In this document: positions 1 through 9,598 of the stretch, piece by piece
Numbering within the stretch: the stretch's first letter is position 1
Layout: each line of letters starts with the position of its first letter
NCBI GenBank assembly: GCA_028278325.1
Contig: JANQEO010000317.1
Span: forward strand, 1 to 64,000
DNA length: 64,000 nt
Source: Candidatus Binatia bacterium
Lineage (GTDB): Bacteria > Desulfobacterota > Binatia > UBA1149 > JAJCZL01
Direction: 5' to 3'
Notes under the pieces: model-generated
Database searches by the model: none
What the model was told of the DNA's origin: nothing
The model's input: the letters and a program-made list of their open reading frames with translations, nothing else
Program-made: the position numbers and the translations under genes

Positions 1-164
1 GCGCTTATATCGTTGGGGTCGACATCGAGGCACTCGGCGACTCCCGCGATCGCCGCGGAACCGGGCGCGGCCAGGACCTGGCCGACTTCGGGATCACCGG
101 CCAGCTTCCATGCAAGGGAGTGCTCGCGGCCCCCGCTACCTACTACCAAAACCCTGGCGCTCAA
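1..164 (-). CDS. purD: Phosphoribosylamine-glycine ligase, N-terminal part (cut by window edge)
   Basis: Reading the minus strand from a TTG at 164 gives about 54 residues starting [20 protein letters not shown], the N-terminal ATP-grasp signature of GAR synthetase (family: [17 protein letters not shown]). The enzyme joins glycine to phosphoribosylamine in purine synthesis, in the cytoplasm. The TTG overlaps the purH stop (TTGA), so the two genes are probably translationally coupled in the order purH-purD. Nothing closer to an ATG fits, because a stop codon lies two codons upstream in frame. The gene continues beyond base 1. Identification is by N-terminal motif only. Confidence 0.88.
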   Translation of the reverse strand, partial: MSARVLVVGSGGREHSLAWKLAGDPEVGQVLAAPGSAAIAGVAECLDVDPNDIS

Positions 165-1726
165 TGCCTAAAATGCCTCACGCCGGTCAGCACCATGGCC
201 ATGCCGTGGGAGTCGGCCGCCTCTATCAATTCTTCATCGCGGACGCTTCCTCCGGGCTGGATCACGGCGGTAGCGCCTGCTTCGGCACATACGTCCAGCC
301 CGTCGCGGAAGGGAAAGAACGCGTCGGATGCGACGACGGTCCCGCGCGTCTCCAGGCCGTGCTCGCGCGCTCTGGCTACGGCGATGCGCGCGGAGTCCAC
401 GCGGCTCATCTGTCCGGCACCGACACCGACGACGGAGTCTTCCCCGGCCAGCACGATGGTATTGGACTTGGCGTGCTTGCAGACCTTCCAGGCGAAATCC
501 ATCGCAGCCAGCTCGCGCTTGTCGGGCGGCCGTTTACTGACCACCTTGCAATCGGCAGCGACCGAGGGCTCGAGGTCCCGTGTCTGAACGAGCAGGCCGC
601 CAAGCACCCGCTTCATGTCATAAGCGCCCCGGCCGCCCTCGGCATCGAGGGCTACCTTCAAGAGACGAACGTTGCGAAGCTTCTTCGACGAATCGAAGAT
701 CTCCAGCGCACCACCTTCGAATCCGGGCGCCAGCACGATCTCGAGAAACACGTCCTGCATGGCTTCGGCGGTGGCGCGGTCGACGTTGCGGTTGAGCGCG
801 ACGATACCGCCGAAGATGGAAACCGGGTCACAGCGCTGAGCCTTGACGAAGGCCTCCAGGGCGGTCGGCGCGACTGCCGCTCCACAGGGATTGGTGTGCT
901 TGATCACGATGCAGGTTGGCTCGTCGAACTCCATGACCAGCTGCATGGCGGCATCCGCATCCACGATGTTGTTGTAGGAGAGTTCCTTGCCTTGCAGGAC
1001 CTCGGCCGCGGCCACTGAAGGCCCCTCGATGCGAGGACCTCTGTAGAATGCGGCGCTCTGGTGGGGATTCTCACCGTAACGGAGGCCGCTCACGCGCAAC
1101 CACTGTTGATGTATGGTCTCCGGGAAGCCGCCCTCGTCTCCGGCACCTAGGTAATCCGCGATCATGCCGTCGTAAGCGGCCGTGGCCCTGAATGCCTTCT
1201 TGGCAAGGCCCCGTCGGGTGTCGTCACTGACGCCGCCCTGATCCTCGATCTCGGCGAGCACGGCGGGATAATCCGCCGGATCGACTACCACCGCGACGTC
1301 GGCGTGGTTCTTGGCCGAGGACCTCACCATCGAAGGTCCGCCGATGTCGATGTTCTCGATCGCCTCTTCGAAGCTGCAACCTCTGGAGGTAACCTGCTCG
1401 AACGGGTAGAGGTTCACGCACACCAGATCGATGGTGTCGATGGACTGTTCCTGCAACTGCCGGCGGTGCGACGCATCATCGCGGCGCGCCAGGATGCCGC
1501 CGTGGATGCGCGGATGCAGCGTCTTGACGCGGCCGTCGAGGATCTCGGGCGAACCGGTGTGCTCGCTCACGTCGATCACGTCGAGTCCGGCATCACGCAA
1601 GGCCTTGGCCGTTCCACCGGTCGACAGGATGCGAATACCGCGAGCGCTCAACCCGCGCGCGAAGTCGACGATTCCCGTCTTGTCACTGACGCTCAACAGT
1701 GCTGTGCCAATGCGCTGCGCCATCAT
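161..1726 (-). CDS. purH: Bifunctional AICAR transformylase / IMP cyclohydrolase
   Basis: A 521-residue protein of normal PurH length. It performs the last two steps of purine synthesis: formylation of AICAR with 10-formyl-THF, then ring closure to IMP. The N-terminal MGS-like cyclohydrolase domain (about residues 1-200) begins with [18 protein letters not shown] and has [10 protein letters not shown]. The C-terminal transformylase domain carries [13 protein letters not shown], which contains the family's catalytic Lys-His pair. The start has two adjacent ATGs (1726 and 1723). The first overlaps the alr stop as ATGA, and the stop overlaps the purD start. The minus-strand order alr-purH-purD therefore looks like one coupled transcript. 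Confidence 0.97.
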   Translation of the reverse strand: MMAQRIGTALLSVSDKTGIVDFARGLSARGIRILSTGGTAKALRDAGLDVIDVSEHTGSPEILDGRVKTLHPRIHGGILARRDDASHRRQLQEQSIDTIDLVCVNLYPFEQVTSRGCSFEEAIENIDIGGPSMVRSSAKNHADVAVVVDPADYPAVLAEIEDQGGVSDDTRRGLAKKAFRATAAYDGMIADYLGAGDEGGFPETIHQQWLRVSGLRYGENPHQSAAFYRGPRIEGPSVAAAEVLQGKELSYNNIVDADAAMQLVMEFDEPTCIVIKHTNPCGAAVAPTALEAFVKAQRCDPVSIFGGIVALNRNVDRATAEAMQDVFLEIVLAPGFEGGALEIFDSSKKLRNVRLLKVALDAEGGRGAYDMKRVLGGLLVQTRDLEPSVAADCKVVSKRPPDKRELAAMDFAWKVCKHAKSNTIVLAGEDSVVGVGAGQMSRVDSARIAVARAREHGLETRGTVVASDAFFPFRDGLDVCAEAGATAVIQPGGSVRDEELIEAADSHGMAMVLTGVRHFRH

Positions 1727-2892
1727 TCCTCTCCCGCGTAGTTTCGTTGCGGGCGCGTCCCTACCCGCGCCACCAATTCGTAGGGTATGGTCTCGGCCAG
1801 CCCCGCGATTTCCTCAGTAGGATTCGCGTCGCCCCAAAGCTCGGCGGCATCGCCGACAGCGACGCCGGGAACATCGGTGACGTCGACCATCATGTGATCC
1901 ATACAGACGCGGCCTACTATCGGCACCGTACGGCCTGCGATCACGACGCGCCCCTTGTTGGACAGTGCGCGCGGGTATCCGTCGGCGTAACCGCAGCGAA
2001 GCGTAGCTATGCGGCTGTCTCGCTGAGTCCGAAAGGTGTGGCCATAGCTGATTCCTCTGCCGGCTCCAACCGTCGCGATCCTTATGACCGGAGCGGTCAG
2101 CGTCATCACGCGCTTCAGATTCGCACGGCCGGACAGTGCGGGGTCGGGCAGAAGACCGTAGAGCATGATGCCTGGCCGCACCATGTCCAGGTACGCATCC
2201 GGCCTGGTCATGACGGCGGCGCTGTTGGCCAGATGAAAGGTCAAGCGCGAACGACGCTCACCCAGGCTGTCGGCAACGCCGCGCATGGCTTCGAGCTGCC
2301 CTTGAGTCACCTCGCCGGTCACGGACTCCGCACAGGCAAAGTGGGAACAGACACCCACCGCGTCAACGCCGGCGGTGGCATCGATGACGCCCAGGAACTC
2401 ATCAACGCTTTCGGGCTCCACCCCCAGTCTCGACATACCGGAGTCCACCTTGATGTGGATGGCCATGCTGCGGCCGGACTCGGTAGCGCACTCGCCGATC
2501 GCTCGCACGGCGTCAGCGTTGCTGGTAGCGACGCCGACACCAAGGTCGACTATGCGGGGGGCATCAGACGGAAGGATCCCGCCGAACACCACGCAGCGCG
2601 CGTCGGGCGCCACGCGAGTGACGGTCTCGGCCTCTTCGAGCGAAGCTACACCGAAATCCATGCAGCCGAGCTCGGAAAACTTGGCCGTGACAGGGGCCGC
2701 ACCGTGGCCGTAGGCGTTGGCCTTGACCATGGCGAGCACGCGGACCTCAGGTCCCACCAGCCTGCAAACCTCGGAATAATTATGGGAGAGAGCGTCGAGG
2801 TCGATGCGCGCCTCGGGCCCCGTGAAGTGCGTCACATCGTCGGATATCAAGCGCCAGTGCGGTTGTAAAGGAGGCGGCCCGGGGTTATCCAT
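1723..2892 (-). CDS. alr: Alanine racemase
   Basis: PLP enzyme that makes D-alanine for peptidoglycan. The PLP-binding lysine lies in VLAMVKANAYGHG (about K57 from the chosen start), and the catalytic tyrosine of the C-terminal beta domain in GISYGHTF. RCGYADGYPR and VGRVCMDHMMVDVT are further family signatures. An in-frame TTG at 2958 would add 22 Pro/Arg-rich residues and run to within two bases of thiS. I chose the ATG at 2892 because the family's conserved region starts about 28 residues after it. The gene is divergent from thiS and 4-bp coupled to purH, an unusual pairing of cell-wall and purine genes. Confidence 0.95.
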   Translation of the reverse strand: MDNPGPPPLQPHWRLISDDVTHFTGPEARIDLDALSHNYSEVCRLVGPEVRVLAMVKANAYGHGAAPVTAKFSELGCMDFGVASLEEAETVTRVAPDARCVVFGGILPSDAPRIVDLGVGVATSNADAVRAIGECATESGRSMAIHIKVDSGMSRLGVEPESVDEFLGVIDATAGVDAVGVCSHFACAESVTGEVTQGQLEAMRGVADSLGERRSRLTFHLANSAAVMTRPDAYLDMVRPGIMLYGLLPDPALSGRANLKRVMTLTAPVIRIATVGAGRGISYGHTFRTQRDSRIATLRCGYADGYPRALSNKGRVVIAGRTVPIVGRVCMDHMMVDVTDVPGVAVGDAAELWGDANPTEEIAGLAETIPYELVARVGTRPQRNYAGEE

Positions 2893-2960
2893 CCGAGTGG
2901 TGCGTCCGATGACGTGCAATCTCGGGGGTCCGGGAGGCACCGCGGGCGCGTGCAGCAAGC

Positions 2961-3161
2961 ATGAACTTGAGTATCAACGGCGAGGACAAGACGGTGGACG
3001 CCGACACGACTGTCTCCTCCTTGATCGAGCAGCTCGGCCTCGGCGACAAGAGAGTTGCGGTCGAGATCAACCGCCACGTGGTGCCTCGCGCCGACTGGAG
3101 CGAAACCAAGCTGGCGGACGCCGACCAGGTCGAGATCGTTCAGTTCGTTGGGGGAGGATGA
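2961..3161 (+). CDS. thiS: Sulfur carrier protein ThiS
   Basis: A 66-residue ubiquitin-like sulfur carrier for thiazole synthesis. It starts [20 protein letters not shown] and ends QFVGGG. The C-terminal Gly-Gly is adenylated and converted to thiocarboxylate, which donates sulfur to ThiG. Length and ends are typical. It is the first gene of a thiS-thiG-thiE run, 4 bases before thiG. No THI-box (TPP riboswitch) is visible in the 68 bases separating it from alr, so its control is either by another signal or from further upstream. Confidence 0.94.
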   Translation: MNLSINGEDKTVDADTTVSSLIEQLGLGDKRVAVEINRHVVPRADWSETKLADADQVEIVQFVGGG

Positions 3162-3165
3162 TCCC

Positions 3166-3945
3166 GTGAGCAGCACTGACGGCTACACCATCGCCGGACG
3201 CGATTTCACTTCCCGCCTCATAGTGGGAACCGGCAAATACAAGGACTTCGAGGAAACCAAGCTCGCCGTCGAAGCGAGCGGCGCCGAGATAGTCACGGTC
3301 GCCGTGCGGCGCGTGAACATCACCGACCGTGACAGCGAGAACCTGCTCGATTATCTGGACCCGAAGCGTTACACGATCCTGCCCAACACCGCCGGGTGTT
3401 ACACCATCGACGACGCCGTACGCACGGCTCACCTCGCGCGCGAAGCGGGCGTAGGCAACCTCGTGAAGCTGGAAGTGATCGGCGACGAGAAGACCTTGTT
3501 CCCAGACACGCCGGCCACACTCGAGGCTGCCCGCATACTGGTGAAGGACGGCTTCGACGTTTTGCCCTACACCATCGATGACCCGGTCTCTTGCAAGCAG
3601 CTCGAAGAGATCGGCTGTGCGGCCGTCATGCCGCTGGCCGCGCCGATAGGCTCGGGACTGGGAATCCGCAACCGCTTCAACATCAAGATCATCATCGAGC
3701 AGGCCGGGGTGCCGGTCATCGTCGACGCAGGCGTAGGCACGGCGTCCGACGCGTCCATAGCCATGGAGCTCGGTTGCGACGCGGTGTTGATGAACACGGC
3801 CATAGCCGGCGCGAACGATCCCATCATGATGGCCGAAGCCATGAAGCTTGCGGTGAGCGCCGGGCGCAAGTCTTTCGTCGCCGGCCGCATGCCGAAGAAG
3901 CTGTATGCAACAGCCTCTTCGCCCCTGTCCGACCTGATCGACTGA
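3166..3945 (+). CDS. thiG: Thiazole synthase ThiG
   Basis: A 259-residue (beta/alpha)8 barrel that condenses DXP, dehydroglycine and ThiS-thiocarboxylate into the thiazole phosphate of thiamine. The Schiff-base lysine is about K101 in [14 protein letters not shown]. The phosphate-binding region [21 protein letters not shown] and the end [10 protein letters not shown] are typical. I chose the GTG at 3166 because GGGGAGGA (3151-3158) lies 7 bases upstream and the protein then begins [13 protein letters not shown]. An open frame extending back to 3055 only overlaps thiS. Confidence 0.96.
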   Translation: MSSTDGYTIAGRDFTSRLIVGTGKYKDFEETKLAVEASGAEIVTVAVRRVNITDRDSENLLDYLDPKRYTILPNTAGCYTIDDAVRTAHLAREAGVGNLVKLEVIGDEKTLFPDTPATLEAARILVKDGFDVLPYTIDDPVSCKQLEEIGCAAVMPLAAPIGSGLGIRNRFNIKIIIEQAGVPVIVDAGVGTASDASIAMELGCDAVLMNTAIAGANDPIMMAEAMKLAVSAGRKSFVAGRMPKKLYATASSPLSDLID

Positions 3946-3951
3946 CACCGC

Positions 3952-4575
3952 TTGTCCCTCGTGCTCCCTACTCCGCCACTGTGCCTCATCACCGATGAGG
4001 ACTCGGCGGCCGACCAACTCGCCTCTTCCGTAGACCGCGCCTGCGCCGGCGGGTGTCGCTGGGTGCAGCTTCGCCGCAAGACCTACGAGGCGGCCGACAC
4101 CTACAAACTGGCCGTGGAACTGAGACGCATCACCGAGGGATACGACGCCCGGCTGCTGATCAACGACCGCATCGATGTCGCGCTCGCCGTGGGCGCCGAC
4201 GGCGTCCACCTTCCCGGACAGGGAATGTCGGTACACGCAGCCCGTGAACTCATAGGCCCGGACAAGCTTCTAGGACGATCCGTGCATTCTGCCGAGGAGG
4301 TCGAAGGGCTCGCGGAGGCCGGTCTCGACTACCTGCAGTTCGGACCTGTTTTCTTTACGCCGTCCAAGGCCGCATTCGGCGAACCCCAAGGCCTGGGCGG
4401 ACTCGCGGACCTGGCTGAAAGGACCGAGCTGCCCGTGGTGGCCGTCGGCGGTATCGAGCCGGACAACCTGCACGGCGTCATGCAAGCCGGGGCTGCCGGC
4501 GCGGCGGTCATACGCTCGGTGCTCGACGCGGCGGATCCTCGCGCTGCCGCATCGGCCTTGATCGCTCGGTTATAG
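3952..4575 (+). CDS. thiE: Thiamine-phosphate synthase
   Basis: About 207 residues. It joins HMP-pyrophosphate and thiazole phosphate to thiamine phosphate in the cytoplasm. Family signatures in order: CLITDED near the N-terminus, VQLRRKT, LLINDRIDVALAVGADGVHLPGQ, LGRSVHS, YLQFGPVFFTPSK and VVAVGGIEPDN. The start is a TTG at 3952 or a GTG at 3961; no convincing Shine-Dalgarno separates them. Third gene of thiS-thiG-thiE, 6 bases after thiG. It ends 3 bases before a convergent gene, so no terminator fits between them. Confidence 0.95.
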   Translation: MSLVLPTPPLCLITDEDSAADQLASSVDRACAGGCRWVQLRRKTYEAADTYKLAVELRRITEGYDARLLINDRIDVALAVGADGVHLPGQGMSVHAARELIGPDKLLGRSVHSAEEVEGLAEAGLDYLQFGPVFFTPSKAAFGEPQGLGGLADLAERTELPVVAVGGIEPDNLHGVMQAGAAGAAVIRSVLDAADPRAAASALIARL

Positions 4576-4578
4576 ATC

Positions 4579-4848
4579 CTAAAGGTGGACCAGCTCGACC
4601 TCGGCACCGCCGCCTGACATGTCGTCGAGCCAGGCCCTGGCGATGCGTGAGGCGTAATGGTCGCTCGCGCAGAACAGTGACAGCTTGATCGAAGAAGCAC
4701 CCTTGCGCACCGTGTCGGTAAGCTCTTCGAGAAGGTAGGAACTGAACTCCCCCGAAAACATCAGGGTTCCCCTGTGACCGGCGTCGGGTTTGATCTCGGC
4801 CACGAAGCTGGGCGAAGGCGTAGACTTGGTGCGCGCCGCTCTCCTCAC
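4579..4848 (-). CDS. Small protein of unknown function, STAS-like pattern
   Basis: An 89-residue protein read from a GTG at 4848 that follows AGAGAGGA. The open frame extends upstream to 5088, but that extension is low-complexity Arg/Pro sequence antisense to the neighbouring gene, so I left it out. The predicted order is beta (GTLMFSGEFS), helix (SYLLEELTDTVRKG), beta (SSIKLSLFCAS), helix (HYASRIARAWLDDM), beta (AEVELVHL). That beta-alpha-beta-alpha-beta order recalls STAS/anti-anti-sigma proteins, but no phosphorylatable DSS motif is present. It lies 98 bases downstream of a RelE-like gene on the same strand. Confidence 0.55.
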   Translation of the reverse strand: MRRAARTKSTPSPSFVAEIKPDAGHRGTLMFSGEFSSYLLEELTDTVRKGASSIKLSLFCASDHYASRIARAWLDDMSGGGAEVELVHL

Positions 4849-4946
4849 TCCCGCATCCTCTCTTGCGACCGGCCGCCTACGCGCAGGGCGGCACCGGGCA
4901 GTCCATTGACCCGGCGCCGCTTCCGGCGATTCCGAGGCTTTCAGCC

Positions 4947-5228
4947 TCAGTGGACAGTGTGTTGCGCGCCGAGAAGCACTCCGAGGATGGTCAGACAGTC
5001 CATGTCCTCGGTGATGTGGTAGAGGATGTACCAGTCCCCTACAGCCAGGTAGTAACAGCCTCTTGCGTCCTCGAGCATCACCGCGCACTCGGGCTGAGGA
5101 TCGTCGGCGAGGTCGAGGATCGCTTGGCTCACCGTGTCGGCGAGCGACGAGGGAACCATTTCCATCTCGCGAAACGCGCTGTACGTCATCGCGAGTTCGA
5201 GATTGGTGAAGGCTTCACTAACGGGCAT
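4947..5228 (-). CDS. RelE/ParE-superfamily toxin-like protein
   Basis: A 93-residue protein with a RelE/ParE-like pattern: an N-terminal helical half (SSLADTVSQAILDLADDPQP), then ARGCYYLAVGDWYILYHITE, resembling the family's beta strands (RLRVGDYRVLYEID). The family are mRNA interferases or gyrase poisons acting in the cytoplasm. The basic catalytic residues of the usual core are mostly missing: GDYR is replaced by GDWY. It may be inactive or a different branch. No obvious antitoxin gene overlaps it, and the following gene on the strand has no DNA-binding motif. A perfect inverted repeat lies just upstream of the start. Confidence 0.55.
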   Translation of the reverse strand: MPVSEAFTNLELAMTYSAFREMEMVPSSLADTVSQAILDLADDPQPECAVMLEDARGCYYLAVGDWYILYHITEDMDCLTILGVLLGAQHTVH

Positions 5229-5240
5229 GCGCGCTAAACT

Positions 5241-5263
5241 CCCGGGCGGCAGTATCGCCCGGG
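5241..5263. promoter_or_regulatory. Inverted repeat upstream of the RelE-like gene
   Basis: CCCGGGCG, a 7-base spacer, then CGCCCGGG: a perfect 8-bp dyad that ends 13 bases before the RelE-like start on the minus strand. Toxin-antitoxin operators are often such dyads at the promoter. It could equally be an RNA hairpin in the leader. Confidence 0.4.
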
Positions 5264-5466
5264 ATTCATGAGCAATCGGCGTGCCCGCATAGACACGGGC
5301 GAAAACCCGCGTCAGCAGCGGTAAGGCCGTGGTCGCACAGCAAACGGGATGGCATCATTTGTGCCGATCCGTACGCTCGTGAACGCCGCTGCGCGGCACT
5401 GCGGCAACGGTCTCAGGGCCGGAGTCCGGGTAGCCTCCGTGGATGGACTGATATAGGCAGGATCGG

Positions 5467-8301
5467 ATGGCGCAGGCGGCAAGGGCTTCTTTTCACGAAC
5501 AGTTGCCGCTGGAGCCTACCGACGAGTTCTGTTCGGTAATTGCCACCGCAGACCTGGGCATCGATGCTGATCTTGCATCTTCCCTCGTAGACAGCGGCCC
5601 TCTTTGTTTTCTCGACCTGGAGGCCACGGGCCTCGACCCAGCCACCGAGAGTCTCATCGAGGTCGGTGCGGTGCTCATCGACAAGGACTCGACCCAGGCG
5701 CGCGTCTTCAACACGCTGGTCAACTTTCAAGGACACCTGTCACCCTTCATCAAGCGCCTGACCGGGATCCGCGACGAAGACCTGAGAGGGGCCCCCGAGC
5801 TGAGCGCAGTCGCGGCGGCTCTCGATGCCTTCCTCGGCGACACCCCGATCGTCGCGCACAACGCGGCCTTCGAGCGGAGCTGGCTTACCGCCCATGTCGG
5901 GGCCCGGTTCGCAGACCAGAGCTACCTCGACACGCTCGACCTGTTCGCCGTCGCCTACCCCGACAGCCCCAACATGAAGCTCGATACGTTCTGCCGCCGT
6001 CATCTGGCGCGCAAGGAACGCCACCGAGCTCTCGATGACGCGCTCGACACCCTGAGGATAGCGGTCGGGCTCCTCGATGAATCACGGCGCGGCGACCCGG
6101 CCGCCGGCAACGCCCTGTGGGCCCTGAGACGATTCTTCCCGGGCTCTCCGTGGTGCTCGCGCCTCGAGAGCTGCGCGGCGGAAAGCGCAGCCGCTCGCCG
6201 CCTGCGCGCCGACGAAGACCGCGGACTCGCAGGGGGACCGGCGCTGTCATCGGTGGCCTTCGATCGCGGCGAGATCGCCGCGCGGCTCGGCGATCCCGAG
6301 GCGGGCGCCGCGGTGCTCGAGGGATACACGCCGAGGGCCGAGCAGATCGAACTCATGAACCGAGTATTCGACACCTTCGAGGGAAAGCGGGGCAAGAACG
6401 TGAGGGTGTGCGAAGCCGGAACCGGCATCGGCAAGACTCTCGCTTATCTTTCGGTCGCCATCCCCTTCGTGCGCAAGACCGCCGAGCAGGTCGTCATAAC
6501 CACCTCGAGCAAGCTTCTTCAGACCCAGTTGATGGAGAAAGACATCCCGGCGGCGGCGCGCCTTCTCGGCTACCCGGACCTGCGCTTCACGTCGATAAAG
6601 GGCCGGGCGAACTATCTTTGCCGCGCACGGCTCGACGATTTCCTCGACGCCGACCCGATGATCCGCGAGGAGTCCGAGTCCCGCGCCCTGGCGATTCTCG
6701 CCGCCTTCTCGCGCAATGCCGCCCACGGCGAGGTCGACCGGATTCCGTCGGTACTGCACCAGATGAATCCGCAGCTCGAGACCTACTGCAGGGACGTCAC
6801 CAGCAACGACGCCAGTGAATGCACCAGGCAGCAGTGCGAGACCACATCGGGAGACTGCGTGTTCCGGGATGCGCGTAAACGACTCGAGGGTGCCGAGATC
6901 GTCGTAGCCAACCACGACCTGCTCCTTCGCTGGCCGCCCGACTATCCCAAGCTGCTCCACCTGATCGTGGACGAGGTTCACGAGTTGAGCGAGCGCGCCG
7001 ACGGCGCCTACGCGTTGACGGCAAGCGCCGTCGAGATCGCCCACCGTCTCGACAGCCTCACCGGCGACAAGGCGAAGCTGGCCCACGACGTGGACGAAGA
7101 AATGCGCAGAGAGGCCGCCCGGGCTCTGGACCTGATCAAAGAGATCGGCGCTTCCGCGCGTGAGCTTTGTAACGTCGCGCGCGCCGACTGGGGATTCCGC
7201 GACGAACTGCCGGTCCCCTTGGAAGGTCCGGGCGCGAGTTGGAACGAGTTGATCATCGCTTGCGGGGAACTCTCCGGCTTGCTCGACAGCGTGGCCAGGA
7301 AAGCCGCGGCGATTGCCGAGGAAAACGAAGCGTCGGAGGCGGCCGGCGCCGCCGATGCGTTGCTCGACGCGGCCGGCGTCTTGAAAGTGAGCTTCCCGAA
7401 ACCGCCGTCGCGCCTGGTCGTGCGCTTTGCCGGACTTGCAAGGCCCAACCCCTCGTCGTGGCGTCTGGTCGCCACGCCCGTGTCACCGGCCGCCGACTTT
7501 CAGTGCGAGATTCTCGACCACGTCGAAACCCTTTTCGGGACCTCGGCAACGGTGGGCGTCGGCGGGAACCTTCTCGGTTCCGTCGCCGGCCTCGAGTTCG
7601 ATCAGACGGCCGCCGGACGCTTCGAGGTTAACGATCCGGTGGAGAGTCCTTTCGACTACGCCAACCATCTCAAGGTCATCTTTATCTCGGACGCTACCGA
7701 CCACAGCCGGCTCGTGTCACGCACCGTCACGGCCATCGAAACACTCGCTCGGCGTCTCGACGGCAAGACCATGGGCCTGTTCACGAGCCGAGACCGTCTC
7801 TCCCGAGCCTCCGAGCAACTCGACGAGAGGCTCTCGCCCGAAGGCATCAGTATCATCGCGCCCGCCACGGGCAGCGCGGATCCCCACGAGCTGGTTCGCA
7901 ACTTCATGGAGACCGAGCGGGCGGTGCTACTCGGCGCGCGCGCGTTCTGGCAAGGGGTCGACATCGCGGGCGACGCTTGCAGAGCGGTCGTAATAGAGAA
8001 GCTTCCGTTTTCGGTTCCCGGCGATCCGCTCTCGGACAGAAGAGGTCAGCTCATCGAGCAGGAAGGCGGCAACGCTTTCATGGACTACTCCCTGCCGGGG
8101 ATGCTGCTGCGCTTGAAGCAGATGATGGGGCGTCTCATCCGTACGCCTACCGACACCGGCGTGATCGTCGTAGTCGAACCGCGCTCGGACAAGCGCTACT
8201 TCAAGAGGCTCGAGGATGCCCTACCGCCCAGGACCAGCTACTCCCTGATTCCCCTGAGCGAGCTCGAAGCGGCGGTGGACGAGTTCTTCAGCCGAAGCTG
8301 A
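5467..8301 (+). CDS. dinG: DnaQ-type exonuclease fused to DinG-type helicase
   Basis: A 944-residue fusion. Residues about 45-200 are a DEDD 3'-5' exonuclease: FLDLEATGL (D50, E52), IVAHNAAFERSWL and HRALDDALDT. The rest is an XPD/DinG superfamily-2 helicase: Walker A GTGIGKT at about 315, a cysteine set consistent with a 4Fe-4S cluster (CRARLDDF, then ECTRQQC and GDCVF), DEVH at about 501, and C-terminal LGARAFWQGVDIAGD and QMMGRLIRT. DinG unwinds 5'-3' and resolves R-loops and other structures. The fusion is known from Firmicutes DinG and some other bacteria; E. coli DinG lacks the nuclease. It is convergent with rmuC. Confidence 0.92.
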   Translation: MAQAARASFHEQLPLEPTDEFCSVIATADLGIDADLASSLVDSGPLCFLDLEATGLDPATESLIEVGAVLIDKDSTQARVFNTLVNFQGHLSPFIKRLTGIRDEDLRGAPELSAVAAALDAFLGDTPIVAHNAAFERSWLTAHVGARFADQSYLDTLDLFAVAYPDSPNMKLDTFCRRHLARKERHRALDDALDTLRIAVGLLDESRRGDPAAGNALWALRRFFPGSPWCSRLESCAAESAAARRLRADEDRGLAGGPALSSVAFDRGEIAARLGDPEAGAAVLEGYTPRAEQIELMNRVFDTFEGKRGKNVRVCEAGTGIGKTLAYLSVAIPFVRKTAEQVVITTSSKLLQTQLMEKDIPAAARLLGYPDLRFTSIKGRANYLCRARLDDFLDADPMIREESESRALAILAAFSRNAAHGEVDRIPSVLHQMNPQLETYCRDVTSNDASECTRQQCETTSGDCVFRDARKRLEGAEIVVANHDLLLRWPPDYPKLLHLIVDEVHELSERADGAYALTASAVEIAHRLDSLTGDKAKLAHDVDEEMRREAARALDLIKEIGASARELCNVARADWGFRDELPVPLEGPGASWNELIIACGELSGLLDSVARKAAAIAEENEASEAAGAADALLDAAGVLKVSFPKPPSRLVVRFAGLARPNPSSWRLVATPVSPAADFQCEILDHVETLFGTSATVGVGGNLLGSVAGLEFDQTAAGRFEVNDPVESPFDYANHLKVIFISDATDHSRLVSRTVTAIETLARRLDGKTMGLFTSRDRLSRASEQLDERLSPEGISIIAPATGSADPHELVRNFMETERAVLLGARAFWQGVDIAGDACRAVVIEKLPFSVPGDPLSDRRGQLIEQEGGNAFMDYSLPGMLLRLKQMMGRLIRTPTDTGVIVVVEPRSDKRYFKRLEDALPPRTSYSLIPLSELEAAVDEFFSRS

Positions 8302-8316
8302 ACAAGCTGAGCAGGA

Positions 8317-9555
8317 TCAGTCGTCGCCGGCTTGCAGCCGCGGCGCGACGGCCTCGGCTTCGATCTCACCTCCGCGCTCCCTCAGTGCTTCGACCTTTCG
8401 GAAGGGGCGATCGAGCTGATTGGCCCTCGTCGTCACGAGGCGCTCGTATTCCTTGCCCGCCTCGTCGATCTTCTTGCCCATCTTCGACATGGAGTCTTTG
8501 AACAACTCCCATTGCTTGCGGATCTGCCCGAGCAGCCCGAGGATTTCCTCCGAGCGTTGCTCCAGAGCAAAGATGCTGGCGGCCTCGTGCATTATCGACA
8601 GCAGCGCGTACAGGGTGAAGGGAGAACAGAGAATCACCTTCTGTTTGAGAGCGTCGTTGACCAGGGCCTGGTCCTTCTCCTGGATGAACGCGAATACCTG
8701 CTCGTTGGGAATGAACACGAGCACGTAGTTGACGGTTCCCCCGTGGGGGTCGATGTAGTCGCGGGTCGTCACTTCCTTGATGCGCTGACGCACGTCGGTC
8801 AAGAAAGACTTCTCGTAGCGTCCGCGCGCGTCCGCGTCGTCGGTGTTCAGGTAGGACCAGTAATTAGCGAAGGGGAACTTGACGTCCATGTTCACGCGCA
8901 AGCCCTTCGGCAGGTTGAAGGTGAAGTCCGGGCGCGTGCCCGATGCTTCGATGGTCTTCTGGCGAGAAAAGTCCACACCCTCCGACAAACCCACGAGGTT
9001 GAGTATGTTCTCGGCCACCCACTCTCCCCACTCGCCGCGGGCCTGGCTCGACGCCAGGGCCTTGTGAATCTCGGCGGTAGTCTGGCCCAGCTGCGCGGTT
9101 ACGTTGCCGTGCTGGGCGATGGCCTCGGTGAGAGCCCCGAACTTGTGCTCCCGGTCTTTCTCGAGATCCTTCACTAGGGTCTCGACCTGTCCGAGTTGCT
9201 TGGCGATACGGTCGAGTTCCCCAGAGATCGCCTCCTTCTTTGCCGACAACTGCTCTTCGCCTTGCTTGGACTGCGCCTCGAGCCGCGTCTCGGCCAAGCT
9301 CAGGAAAGACTCGCTCTGGGTGCTCAGAGCGTCGCGCAGGGCTTCACTCGACGCCCCTTTGATGACGTCACCCACGGTTTCACGGAACACGCCGTAACGG
9401 TCGCGCTCTTCGGCCCGGTTGTACTCGTCGAGGGCTCGTTGAAGGAGTGCTTCGGTGCTCCCCCTGCGCAGCCATGCAAACAACGCGCAGCCGCCTACGC
9501 CGATAACCAGGCCCCCGAAAAACCATGCTGCGTTCATGGCATCCAACGGCGACAT
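8317..9555 (-). CDS. rmuC: DNA recombination protein RmuC
   Basis: 412 residues. An N-terminal membrane anchor (AAWFFGGLVIGVGGCALFAW) is followed by a coiled coil (about 60-175) and the RmuC core: ARGEWGEWVAENIL, RPDFTFNLP, MDVKFPFANY and TRDYIDPHGGTVNYVLVFIP. RmuC limits inversions at short repeats and has a PD-(D/E)XK-like fold; DF...DVKFP fits its acidic/Lys core. The start is the ATG at 9555 or the ATG at 9537 just before the membrane segment. It ends 15 bases from dinG, convergently. Confidence 0.93.
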   Translation of the reverse strand: MSPLDAMNAAWFFGGLVIGVGGCALFAWLRRGSTEALLQRALDEYNRAEERDRYGVFRETVGDVIKGASSEALRDALSTQSESFLSLAETRLEAQSKQGEEQLSAKKEAISGELDRIAKQLGQVETLVKDLEKDREHKFGALTEAIAQHGNVTAQLGQTTAEIHKALASSQARGEWGEWVAENILNLVGLSEGVDFSRQKTIEASGTRPDFTFNLPKGLRVNMDVKFPFANYWSYLNTDDADARGRYEKSFLTDVRQRIKEVTTRDYIDPHGGTVNYVLVFIPNEQVFAFIQEKDQALVNDALKQKVILCSPFTLYALLSIMHEAASIFALEQRSEEILGLLGQIRKQWELFKDSMSKMGKKIDEAGKEYERLVTTRANQLDRPFRKVEALRERGGEIEAEAVAPRLQAGDD

Positions 9556-9598
9556 CCTAGACCGGTGGCCGTGAAGGGCCTAACGGCGGAGCTGCCCC

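Noticed and set aside
2893-2960. A TPP riboswitch upstream of thiS
   Set aside because: No CTGAGA or ACCTGATC core on either strand, and the region is too short.
3067-4236. A 389-codon minus-strand open frame over thiG and thiE
   Set aside because: Antisense shadow; the plus-strand genes are certain.
4849-5088. N-terminal extension of the small STAS-like protein
   Set aside because: Arg/Pro-rich sequence that overlaps the RelE-like gene; a GTG with a good ribosome-binding site lies further in.
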